This document shows, piece by piece, positions 1-6,095 of a DNA stretch of 11,414 bases. The DNA comes from Candidatus Moranbacteria bacterium UBA2206. Its GTDB lineage: Bacteria; Patescibacteriota; Minisyncoccia; Moranbacterales; UBA2206. Under the pieces are notes generated by a model that did no database searches, was not told where the DNA came from, and saw only the letters and a list, made by a program, of their open reading frames with translations. How positions within the stretch are numbered: the stretch's first letter is position 1; each line of letters starts with the position of its first letter. The stretch covers positions 1 to 11,414 of the forward strand of contig DCUU01000032.1 of assembly GCA_002328565.1 (NCBI GenBank), given 5' to 3'. Both the position numbers and the translations under genes were made by a program.

Positions 1-5
1 CAATA

Positions 6-1014
6 TGTTAATGAACTTATGCAGGGCTTCGTAATAGCCCAATAGCTTGGAAACGTTTTCTGGTATAGAATAACCAGTTAACAATTAACGTTTCTAATAT
101 GTATACAATTAATCCTCAAATGCCAAAACTTCGAGCCAAGGCAGTTAGTATGGTTTTGTCAGGTAAATCAGTTAGTTCTGTAGCTAGATATTTCGGATAT
201 AGTAAAGGCGCAGTTAGCAAATGGGTAAAGAAATCTCCTTCAGGTGGAGTTAACTACATTCCAACTGAATCATCTCGTCCCCATCATCATCCCAAAGAAC
301 TTTCTGAAGAAACGGTGGATAAAATTATTGAGTATAAAAAGAAGTATAATCGGTGCAGTGAGGTTATTCATCAACATCTAAAAAATGACGGGATTGATGT
401 AAGTTTAAATAGTGTTAAGAGAAAATTGGATTATGCTGGATTAATTAAGAAACGCAGTCCTTGGAAGAAAATATATAAAGCTATAGATCGTCCTGAAGCC
501 TTAAAACCTGGGGATTTAGTGATGGTAGATACAATTCATCTGATGATTAGTAAAAGAAAGAGAATTTATGTTTACACACTAATTGATGTTTATTCTCGCT
601 GGTGTTATGCTCTAGCAACAGAAAAGATTAGCGCAGGGAAAAGTGTGCAGTTTTTGAAAAAAGCTCAGGCCTTAGCAGATTTTAAATTTAATTGTATTCA
701 ATCCGATAATGGAAGTGAGTTTTCTCAATACTTCAGTAAACGAATTAAGATTTTGCACAGGCATTCTAGAGTTAGAAAACCAAATGATAATTCTTACGTA
801 GAGAGATTTAATCGAACTCTACAAGAAGAATGTTTACGAATTGTTCCAACTAATGTTAAAATATTTAACAGAACATTGCCAGTCTATTTGAATTACTACA
901 ATTCTGAAAGATTGCACATGGGTATTAATTTTCAAACACCAAATCAATTAATTAATTGTTTCCAAGCTATTGGATAGAAGACGGGGCTTGTGAAAAATTG
1001 GAAATCATTGAACA
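6..1014 (+). mobile_element. IS481/IS3-like insertion sequence, probable ends
   Basis: A single DDE transposase gene is flanked by short imperfect inverted ends. The left end at 6-20 begins TGTTAATGA. The reverse complement of the right end (1000-1014) begins TGTTCAATGA. With one gap these match over about 12 of 15 positions, and IS481-type ends usually begin with TGT. A hairpin, GGGCT/AGCCC at 24-28 and 36-40, lies just inside the left end. Only five bases are visible left of the proposed end (CAATA); they do not match the right flank (TTAGA), so no target duplication is seen. A competing perfect 9-bp inverted pair, GTTTCTAAT at 90-98 and ATTAGAAAC at 1014-1022, makes the exact boundaries uncertain. 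Confidence 0.5.
99..977 (+). CDS. IS481/IS3-like DDE transposase (integrase core)
   Basis: This is a 292-residue transposase that would cut and join the ends of the surrounding element. Residues 10-45 look like a helix-turn-helix (VSSVARYFGYSKGAVSKW). Residues 65-120 resemble a second HTH/linker region, and residues 135-250 are an RNase H-fold integrase core. Candidate catalytic residues are D144 (MVDTIH), D203 (SDNGSEF) and E235 (YVERFNRTLQEE). The second D and the E are separated by 31 residues, fewer than the 34-35 common in this superfamily. The C-terminal NYYNSERLHMGI motif is typical of IS3/IS481 integrases. The frame is intact and ends in TAG. No SD precedes the ATG; an extended -10 (TGGTATAGA, 61-69) could drive it. 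An internal ATG at 120 is an alternative start. Assignment to IS481 rather than IS3 is tentative. Confidence 0.9.
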   Translation: MYTINPQMPKLRAKAVSMVLSGKSVSSVARYFGYSKGAVSKWVKKSPSGGVNYIPTESSRPHHHPKELSEETVDKIIEYKKKYNRCSEVIHQHLKNDGIDVSLNSVKRKLDYAGLIKKRSPWKKIYKAIDRPEALKPGDLVMVDTIHLMISKRKRIYVYTLIDVYSRWCYALATEKISAGKSVQFLKKAQALADFKFNCIQSDNGSEFSQYFSKRIKILHRHSRVRKPNDNSYVERFNRTLQEECLRIVPTNVKIFNRTLPVYLNYYNSERLHMGINFQTPNQLINCFQAIG

Positions 1015-1022
1015 TTAGAAAC

Positions 1023-1051
1023 TTGATTTTTATACATATTCTTGTTAGTAT
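1023..1051 (+). promoter_or_regulatory. candidate promoter for the small ORF at 1095
   Basis: A -35-like TTGATT (1023-1028) lies 17 nt upstream of TAGTAT (1046-1051), which is preceded by an extended -10 TGT (1043-1045). Predicted transcription start is near 1058, giving a leader of about 37 nt that holds the SD. It lies immediately outside the proposed right end of the insertion sequence, so it was either present before insertion or lies partly in the element if the ends are misplaced. Confidence 0.45.
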
Positions 1052-1083
1052 CTTAAGATAAGTAATTAATATTAACTCAAAAT

Positions 1084-1091
1084 AGGAGGAG
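1084..1091 (+). promoter_or_regulatory. strong Shine-Dalgarno site
   Basis: AGGAGGAG ends a few bases before the ATG at 1095 and fixes that start. Strong SD sites are otherwise absent in this window except before the ORF at 1385. Confidence 0.75.
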
Positions 1092-1094
1092 TCA

Positions 1095-1301
1095 ATGTAC
1101 GAATCAGTGACGGGTCCGTTAATTCAGGCAGTAAGAATTGAGGACCCAGAAAAAAAGAAAATCGCGATAAATTTTCTTGTTGATTTAATAAAAAATGATA
1201 ACTCGGTTGCGGATTTTTTCTGGGAAGAGTATAAACAATTAAACACTTATGCCGCAAGTTTTATTTGGGCAAATGTTCCAGAACTATTCCAAGAAAATTA
1301 G
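1095..1301 (+). CDS. small orphan protein, 68 aa
   Basis: I do not recognise this protein. It has 68 residues, no signal peptide or membrane segment and no Cys. It looks like a small, soluble, mostly helical protein: a charged stretch at 16-24 (RIEDPEKKK), an amphipathic helix around 24-35 (IAINFLVDLIKN), and an aromatic region at 41-60 (FFWEEYKQLNTYAASFIWAN). The AGGAGGAG site and a candidate extended -10 promoter upstream support it as a real gene despite its size. It is followed by a hairpin at 1311-1337 and then by a second gene of nearly the same length. The C-terminal end (ANVPELFQEN) faintly resembles that of the next protein (SEYPILFATV), which could mean distant paralogy, but this is weak. 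Confidence 0.6.
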   Translation: MYESVTGPLIQAVRIEDPEKKKIAINFLVDLIKNDNSVADFFWEEYKQLNTYAASFIWANVPELFQEN

Positions 1302-1310
1302 TTTTTTTAG

Positions 1311-1349
1311 TGGGGAGTCGCAACGCTCGGCTCTCTAAGGTGATTTTTT
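1311..1349 (+). terminator. hairpin followed by T-run, probable weak terminator
   Basis: A 10-bp stem, 1311-1320 with 1328-1337, includes three G-U pairs and a 7-nt loop (1321-1327). It is followed six bases later by six T (1344-1349). The distance to the T-run and the wobble pairs suggest partial termination or an RNA-stabilising hairpin between the two small genes. Confidence 0.45.
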
Positions 1350-1370
1350 AAAAAATTTAACACTTGATTT

Positions 1371-1378
1371 AAGGAGGT
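1371..1378 (+). promoter_or_regulatory. consensus Shine-Dalgarno site
   Basis: AAGGAGGT is a full match to the anti-SD complement. It sits 6 nt before the ATG at 1385 and fixes that start. Confidence 0.8.
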
Positions 1379-1384
1379 ATTTCT

Positions 1385-1588
1385 ATGGGATGTAGGCTGG
1401 CAGGACAGGGAATAATATCATCTCTTTTAAGTGCAATTCATGATGATTTTCAAAAAGGTCACCTGACTAATCTTATCCAGCATTATGAAGAATATGCTGG
1501 AGAGTTTCAGATAGGATTGGGAGGGATTAGTCGTGAGGATAGATTTATCCTCGAATCCGAATACCCTATTCTTTTTGCAACTGTTTGA
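1385..1588 (+). CDS. small orphan protein, 67 aa
   Basis: I do not recognise this protein. It has 67 residues with one Cys (C3). The N-terminal half is mildly hydrophobic (GIISSLLSAIHDDF, residues 9-22) but too broken by charge to be a convincing signal peptide or membrane helix. The middle (LTNLIQHYEEYAGEF) should be helical. The consensus SD at 1371-1378 is the best evidence that it is translated, and a strong terminator follows the TGA stop within 30 nt. With the ORF at 1095 it forms a two-gene unit of equal-sized proteins, separated from the MEP operon by that terminator. No function is proposed. Confidence 0.6.
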   Translation: MGCRLAGQGIISSLLSAIHDDFQKGHLTNLIQHYEEYAGEFQIGLGGISREDRFILESEYPILFATV

Positions 1589-1615
1589 TTTTTTTCACTT
1601 AATTTCATTTGTTTG

Positions 1616-1655
1616 GGGCGGTTATCATCGAGATGATACCCGCCCTTTATTTTTG
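1616..1655 (+). terminator. strong rho-independent terminator
   Basis: The stem is 1616-1628 with 1633-1645 (GGGCGG-x-TATCAT with ATGATA-x-CGCCC, one T-C mismatch), closing a four-base loop. TTTATTTTT follows (1646-1654). It ends the small-gene unit and insulates the MEP operon. Confidence 0.85.
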
Positions 1656-1674
1656 TTTGATTTTCCGATATAAT
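1646..1674 (+). promoter_or_regulatory. candidate promoter of the MEP operon
   Basis: A perfect TATAAT (1669-1674) lies just after the terminator. The -35 region is poor (TTTATT at 1646-1651, spacer 17) and overlaps the terminator T-run. Predicted start is near 1681, about 33 nt before dxr. Confidence 0.5.
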
Positions 1675-1713
1675 AGTATGTGAAAGTAAGCTTAGAGTTT
1701 TAAGTTAAAATAT

Positions 1714-2853
1714 ATGAAAAAACTAGCCATTTTAGGGAGCACAGGGAATGTGGGGACGCAGGTTTTGGATGTAGTGGATAAATATCCAGACAAGTTTGAG
1801 ATTATTGCACTTGGCGCTAATGGCAATATTGAATTATTAAAACAACAAATAGAAAAATATAAACCGTTATTTGTTGGTGTGGCAGATGAAAAAAAAGCAA
1901 AAGAATTGGAAGGGCAAATCACCGTTCCTATTTTTTTTGGAGAAAAAGCTAATATTCAAATCGCTCAGTTGGAAGAGTATGATACTTTAATAAATGCAGT
2001 TGTGAGTTTGGCGGGCATTGATGCGACTTTGGCAGCGATAGAAAAGAAAAAAAATGTGGCTTTGGCAAACAAGGAAACACTGGTGTCGGCGGGAGAAATT
2101 GTGATGAGAAAAGCCAAAGAGAATGGAGTGAAAATTATGCCGATTGATTCTGAACATAGCGCTCTTTTTCAATGTCTAAATGGCGAGGATATAAAAACCG
2201 TGCATCAATTGATTGTCACTTGTTCTGGTGGAGCACTTCGTGATAAAACTAAAGAAGAAATTGAAAGTGCTAGTGTGGAAGAGGCGCTGGGGCACAAAAC
2301 TTGGAGTATGGGAAAAAAAATCACGATTGATTCAGCGACGCTTATGAATAAGGGTTTTGAAGTGATTGAGGCGATGTGGCTTTATGATATGCCGATTGAA
2401 AAAATAAAAGTAGTGATTCATCCAGAAAGTATCATCCATTCAATGGTGGAATATTCCGATGCCAGTATTATTGCGCAACTTTCTGATCCGGACATGAGAC
2501 TCCCAATTCAATACGCCCTTTCCTATCCGGAGCGTTGGGAAGCACCAATCAAGCGTTTTAATTTTTCCAAAAATTTATCCTTCAAGGAGCCTGACTTGGA
2601 AAGATTCCCTTGTCTCGGTTTGGCCTTTTGGGCCGCCAAAGAACTTGGAACACTTCCAGCTGTGATGAACGCGACCAATGATTTTATGGTAGGAAAATTT
2701 TTAGATGGAGAATGTAAAATTCTAGATATTTATGAGACAATAAGGAAAGTGATGGAAAATCATAAAAATGTGAAAAATCCAGAGCTGGAAGACATCAAAA
2801 AAGCGATCTTTTGGGCGAGAGAAGAGGCTAAAAATATTTTTAATCAAAAATAA
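1714..2853 (+). CDS. dxr: 1-deoxy-D-xylulose-5-phosphate reductoisomerase
   Basis: This enzyme carries out the second step of the MEP pathway: NADPH-dependent rearrangement and reduction of DXP to 2-C-methyl-D-erythritol 4-phosphate in the cytoplasm. At 379 residues it is close to the usual length of about 380-400. The N-terminal Rossmann motif is GSTGNVGTQ (8-16), and LANKETLVSAGE (117-128) is a family signature. Likely metal ligands are D145 and E147 (PIDSEHSA) and E216 (MNKGFE). The catalytic loop region GHKTWSMGKKITIDSAT (193-209) keeps the conserved H and W. The usual SGGPFR reads SGGALR here, and the C-terminal NAANE motif reads NATND; both changes are mild. There is no SD before the ATG. 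It is the first gene of the operon, and ispD begins 3 nt after its stop, so translational coupling is likely. Confidence 0.96.
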   Translation: MKKLAILGSTGNVGTQVLDVVDKYPDKFEIIALGANGNIELLKQQIEKYKPLFVGVADEKKAKELEGQITVPIFFGEKANIQIAQLEEYDTLINAVVSLAGIDATLAAIEKKKNVALANKETLVSAGEIVMRKAKENGVKIMPIDSEHSALFQCLNGEDIKTVHQLIVTCSGGALRDKTKEEIESASVEEALGHKTWSMGKKITIDSATLMNKGFEVIEAMWLYDMPIEKIKVVIHPESIIHSMVEYSDASIIAQLSDPDMRLPIQYALSYPERWEAPIKRFNFSKNLSFKEPDLERFPCLGLAFWAAKELGTLPAVMNATNDFMVGKFLDGECKILDIYETIRKVMENHKNVKNPELEDIKKAIFWAREEAKNIFNQK

Positions 2854-2856
2854 ATT

Positions 2857-3558
2857 ATGAACATTGCAATTGTTCTCGCTTCGGGAATGGGGAAAAGAAT
2901 GGGAGCGGGCAAAAACAAAACACTACTCAATTTGGGAAACAAGCCCCTTATTTTTTATGCTTTGGATAATTTTGAAAAATCGAGCATGATAGATGAAATT
3001 ATTCTTGTGATAAAAGAAGAAGAAAAAAAAGTTTTTCGGCGTATTATTGAAAAATATAAATTTAAAAAGGTTAGAAATATAGTTTTTGGAGGAAAAGAAA
3101 GACAAGATAGTGGGTACAATAGTGTTAGTTTTGTTAAGGAAAATTTCAAAAAAATAGAAAAAGATTCAATCTTAATTTTTCACAATGGTGCTAATCCTTT
3201 TGTAGCTCAAGATGAAATTGTTGAAGTCGTGCTAATGGCTAAAAAACACGGAGCTTCAGTGGTGGCACATAAAACCAAGGATACTATTCGGCAGGTAGAC
3301 AAAAATGGAAAATCTCTGGGGGTGATTGACAGGAGCAATCTTTGGAATATGCAAACTCCTCAAGCGATAAAATTTCATTTGGCAGTCAAAGCTTTTTTCA
3401 AAGCTAAGGAGGATAATTTTTTGGGGACTGATGATGTTTCGCTTGTAGAAAGATTAGGAAAAAAAGTGAAAGTAATTGAAGCTTCGCAAAATAATTTCAA
3501 AATAACCACGCCACTTGATTTGGCGTTGGCAAAAATAATTCTGAAGAATAAAAAATAA
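2857..3558 (+). CDS. ispD: MEP cytidylyltransferase IspD, variant active site
   Basis: The family enzyme transfers CMP from CTP to MEP, making CDP-ME. At 233 residues it has the normal length. Residues 8-21 (ASGMGKRMGAGKNK) match the CTP-binding loop and keep the equivalents of E. coli R20 (R14) and K27 (K21). GGKERQDSGYNSV (79-91), DRSNLWNMQTPQ (158-169), TDD (191-193) and FKITTPLDLALA (214-225) are also conserved. The oddity is at 109-114: E. coli HDAARP reads HNGANP. The metal-binding D106 is therefore N110 and R109 is N113. The frame is clean, and the neighbours are dxr (3 nt gap) and ispF (10 nt gap), so a MEP role is likely. Altered catalysis cannot be excluded. Confidence 0.92.
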   Translation: MNIAIVLASGMGKRMGAGKNKTLLNLGNKPLIFYALDNFEKSSMIDEIILVIKEEEKKVFRRIIEKYKFKKVRNIVFGGKERQDSGYNSVSFVKENFKKIEKDSILIFHNGANPFVAQDEIVEVVLMAKKHGASVVAHKTKDTIRQVDKNGKSLGVIDRSNLWNMQTPQAIKFHLAVKAFFKAKEDNFLGTDDVSLVERLGKKVKVIEASQNNFKITTPLDLALAKIILKNKK

Positions 3559-3568
3559 TTTTAAACTT

Positions 3569-4051
3569 ATGTTTAGAGTAGGCTTTGGGCAAGATTCGCA
3601 TCGATTTTCGGAGGATGCGAACAAAAAATTTGTTTTGGGAGGGATTGAAATTGAAGGAGAAAAGGGATTAGAATCCAATTCTGATGGAGATCCTATTTTG
3701 CATGCGATTTGCGCAGCTATCGAGCAAGCTCTGGGAAGAATTAATTTTTCTGTTTATGCTGATGAGATGTGTAAGAATGGAATAGTAGATAGCGCTGAAT
3801 ATCTGAAAGTAGCACTTTCGCATATGAAAGAGGATGGCTATGCGATTAATAATCTAGGAATTTCCGTCGAAGCCAAAAAGCCAAAAATTTTACCGATTGA
3901 AGAGCGAATGAAAAACAGGTTGGTGGAAATTTTGGGCATAGAAAAAAACATAATTGGAATTAATGCTACAAGTGGCGAAGGTTTGACTGCTTTTGGTCGA
4001 GGCGAGGGGGTTCAGGTTTTTGTTATTGTTAGTTTGAAAAAAGTTATTTAA
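3569..4051 (+). CDS. ispF: MEcPP synthase IspF, divergent
   Basis: The family enzyme cyclises CDP-ME 2-phosphate to 2-C-methyl-D-erythritol 2,4-cyclodiphosphate with loss of CMP, normally as a trimer with active sites between subunits. The length, 160 residues, is typical. The metal ligands D9 and H11 (GQDSHRF) and H45 (ILHAI) are present, as are SDGD (38-41), PKILP and the C-terminal FGRGEGV (142-148). Several normally invariant positions differ. E. coli H34 is N37 and D46 is A49. The GDIGxxFPDTDP segment is replaced by GRINFSVYADE (56-66). KATTTE is NATSGE (132-137). The fold and zinc site look intact, so this is probably a lineage variant rather than a dead gene. It sits between ispD and ispE; no SD precedes the ATG. 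Confidence 0.9.
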   Translation: MFRVGFGQDSHRFSEDANKKFVLGGIEIEGEKGLESNSDGDPILHAICAAIEQALGRINFSVYADEMCKNGIVDSAEYLKVALSHMKEDGYAINNLGISVEAKKPKILPIEERMKNRLVEILGIEKNIIGINATSGEGLTAFGRGEGVQVFVIVSLKKVI

Positions 4052-4077
4052 AGATTAAACAGTTTATTTGATTGAAA

Positions 4078-4947
4078 ATGAAAAAAACTAAGACAATTTC
4101 TCCAGCAAAAATAAATCTGACTTTGGAAATTATTGAAAAATTGCCCAACGGCTTTCATGGTCTGCGTTCAGTGATTGTCAAAACCGAAAATATGTTTGAT
4201 GAAATAGAAATTATTTTTGATGAAAAAAAAGATGGCATCAATATATCTTGTGATGACAAAAGTATTCCGACGGACGAGAGAAATATTTGTTGGAAAATAG
4301 CGGAAGAGTTTTTTAAAGTATCAAGAAAAAAAATTGGACTCGAAATCAAAATTAAAAAAAGAATTCCAGCTTTGGCGGGACTTGGTGGCGGAAGTTCTAA
4401 TGGTGCGAGCTTTCTTTTGGCGCTGAATGAGTATTTTGACAATATCCTAAGTTTCAAAAAAATGGTTGGAGTGGCGGCGGAAGTTGGTAAGGATATTCCT
4501 TTTTTCTTGCTTAAAGAAAATTGCTCTTATGTTAGCGGGGCGGGAGAAAAATTGAAACCGATTGCAATCTTTCCTAAATTGAATTTTCTTCTCATTAATC
4601 CGAAAGGAGAAATTGGTACTGGCTGGGCCTATGGAGAGTTGGATAAGCGAATGTGGTTTATGAATAATGATAAGAGAAGAAATATTTCGCAAAAAATGAT
4701 TAGTGATTTTTCCAGTTTGGAAAAAATGTCAAATTGGCTGTATAATGATTTTGAGATTGTCGCCGAGGAAAAATTTCCAATTATCAAAGAGCTCAAAAAT
4801 TGCTTGATTTCTTTTGGTGCATTAGGCGCTTCAATCACTGGCAAAGGCCCAACAGTTTTTGGAATTTTTAAAACTAAAAAAGAAGCCTTGAAAGTGAAAG
4901 AAATTTTAAAGAAAAAATACCTAGAATTTTTTGTGGAAATCGGATAA
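4078..4947 (+). CDS. ispE: 4-diphosphocytidyl-2-C-methyl-D-erythritol kinase
   Basis: This GHMP-family kinase phosphorylates CDP-ME at the 2-hydroxyl using ATP. From the ATG at 4078 it has 289 residues, the usual length. The substrate motif SPAKINLTL (8-16) carries the conserved K11. GFHGL (25-29) corresponds to the DGYH motif. The ATP-binding loop is GLGGGSSNGAS (101-111), and the catalytic Asp is D139 (VGKDIPFF). The C-terminal GHMP motif reads SITGKGPTVFGIF. An in-frame TTG at 4072 would add two residues; ATG is preferred because neither has an SD. It lies 26 nt after ispF and 26 nt before ispG. No unusual catalytic change is seen. Confidence 0.95.
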   Translation: MKKTKTISPAKINLTLEIIEKLPNGFHGLRSVIVKTENMFDEIEIIFDEKKDGINISCDDKSIPTDERNICWKIAEEFFKVSRKKIGLEIKIKKRIPALAGLGGGSSNGASFLLALNEYFDNILSFKKMVGVAAEVGKDIPFFLLKENCSYVSGAGEKLKPIAIFPKLNFLLINPKGEIGTGWAYGELDKRMWFMNNDKRRNISQKMISDFSSLEKMSNWLYNDFEIVAEEKFPIIKELKNCLISFGALGASITGKGPTVFGIFKTKKEALKVKEILKKKYLEFFVEIG

Positions 4948-4973
4948 ATTTAATTTATAAAATTTTCAATATT

Positions 4974-6023
4974 ATGAAAAAATATATTTCAAGAGTTGTG
5001 AAAGTCGGGCCGTATAAATTGGGTGGGAATAATCCAGTGCGAGTTCAATCAATGTGCAATACTGATACGCGTGATGTGAAGGCAACAGTCAAGCAAATTT
5101 TGGCGCTGGAAAAAATTGGTTGTGAAATTGTGCGAGTGGCGGTACTCGATATGGAAGCGGCCAAAGCAATTGGAAAGATAAAAAAACAAATTCACATTCC
5201 ATTAGTAGCGGATATTCATTTTGATTACAAATTAGCCTTGGAAGCTATCGCACAAGGCGTGGATAAAATTAGAATAAATCCTGGCAATATTGGATCTGAA
5301 GAAAAAGTGAAGGCAGTAGTGATGGCTTGCAAGAAAAATAAAGTTCCAATTAGGATTGGAGTTAACGCTGGATCAATCGAAAAAGATTTGCTAGCTAAGT
5401 ATGGCCAAACACCAAAAGCAGCGGTTGAATCAGCAATGAAACACGTGCGAATTTTGGAAAAGCTGAATTTTCGTGAAATGTTAATTTCGATAAAATTTAG
5501 CGATGTGCCACTTATGATTGAATCATATAAATTACTGGCTAAAAAAGTTGATTATCCGCTTCATTTGGGGGTGACTCATGCCGGAACTCCCTTTACGGGA
5601 ACGATAAAAAATGCGATTGGCATAGGTTCATTGGTTAACGAAGGAATTGGAGCAACTATCCGAGTTTCGCTTACGGGAACTCCTGAGGATGAAATCAAGG
5701 CTGGTTGGGCGATATTGAAAGCGGTGGAAAATCGAAAGAGAGGTGCAGAACTAATTTCTTGTCCGACTTGTGGAAGAACAGAAATAGATCTTATTGGTTT
5801 GACTTTGAAAATAGAAGAAGCTCTTTTGGAAATAGAGAAACCAATTAAGGTTGCGGTGATGGGTTGTGTGGTTAATGGTCCTGGAGAGGCGCGTGAAGCG
5901 GATATTGGCGTAGCGGGCGGAAAAGGAATGGGGGCGATTTTTGTCAAAGGCAAGGTTATAAAATCGGTCAAGGAAGATCAAATTCTTTCGACGCTCTTAG
6001 AGGAAATTGAGAAGATAAAATAA
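4974..6023 (+). CDS. ispG: HMBPP synthase IspG (GcpE), 4Fe-4S enzyme
   Basis: This enzyme reductively opens MEcPP to HMBPP, the penultimate MEP-pathway step, using a [4Fe-4S] cluster and an electron donor (flavodoxin or ferredoxin). At 349 residues it is the compact bacterial form. Residues 1-240 form the TIM-barrel part: VGPYKLGGNNPVRVQSM, PLVADIHFDYKLAL (76-89) and DKIRINPGNIG (97-107). The cluster-binding part has C263 and C266 (SCPTCGRTEIDL) and C298, followed by CVVNGPGEAREADIG with E305. Two normally conserved positions differ: the TEAGT motif reads THAGT (H202) and GIGDTIRVSL reads GIGATIRVSL (A227). It is the last gene of the operon. No clear terminator follows; a new promoter starts 14 nt after the stop. 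Confidence 0.95.
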   Translation: MKKYISRVVKVGPYKLGGNNPVRVQSMCNTDTRDVKATVKQILALEKIGCEIVRVAVLDMEAAKAIGKIKKQIHIPLVADIHFDYKLALEAIAQGVDKIRINPGNIGSEEKVKAVVMACKKNKVPIRIGVNAGSIEKDLLAKYGQTPKAAVESAMKHVRILEKLNFREMLISIKFSDVPLMIESYKLLAKKVDYPLHLGVTHAGTPFTGTIKNAIGIGSLVNEGIGATIRVSLTGTPEDEIKAGWAILKAVENRKRGAELISCPTCGRTEIDLIGLTLKIEEALLEIEKPIKVAVMGCVVNGPGEAREADIGVAGGKGMGAIFVKGKVIKSVKEDQILSTLLEEIEKIK

Positions 6024-6036
6024 GAAAAATTATCGA

Positions 6037-6064
6037 TTGACGGAAAATGTGAGAGTGGTAAGAT
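6037..6064 (+). promoter_or_regulatory. promoter of the acidic Cys-repeat gene
   Basis: TTGACG (6037-6042), a 16-nt spacer and TAAGAT (6059-6064) with an extended -10 TGG (6056-6058). Predicted start near 6071 gives a leader of about 25 nt without an SD. The -35 matches consensus at five of six positions. Confidence 0.6.
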
Positions 6065-6095
6065 AGAAGTATAGAAAATAAGTTAAAAATAAAAA

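Noticed and set aside
1586..1588. TGA recoded as glycine, as in some CPR lineages.
   Set aside because: A strong terminator follows this TGA within 30 nt, and the TGA at 11348-11350 ends a full-length ATPase; both behave as stops.
4072..4077. TTG start for ispE, two codons before the ATG.
   Set aside because: No SD or family conservation favours it; the ATG at 4078 gives a normal IspE N-terminus.
1692..5981. Many antisense ORFs of 60-131 codons across the MEP operon.
   Set aside because: They mirror well-supported genes, lack family motifs and initiation signals, and overlap them completely.
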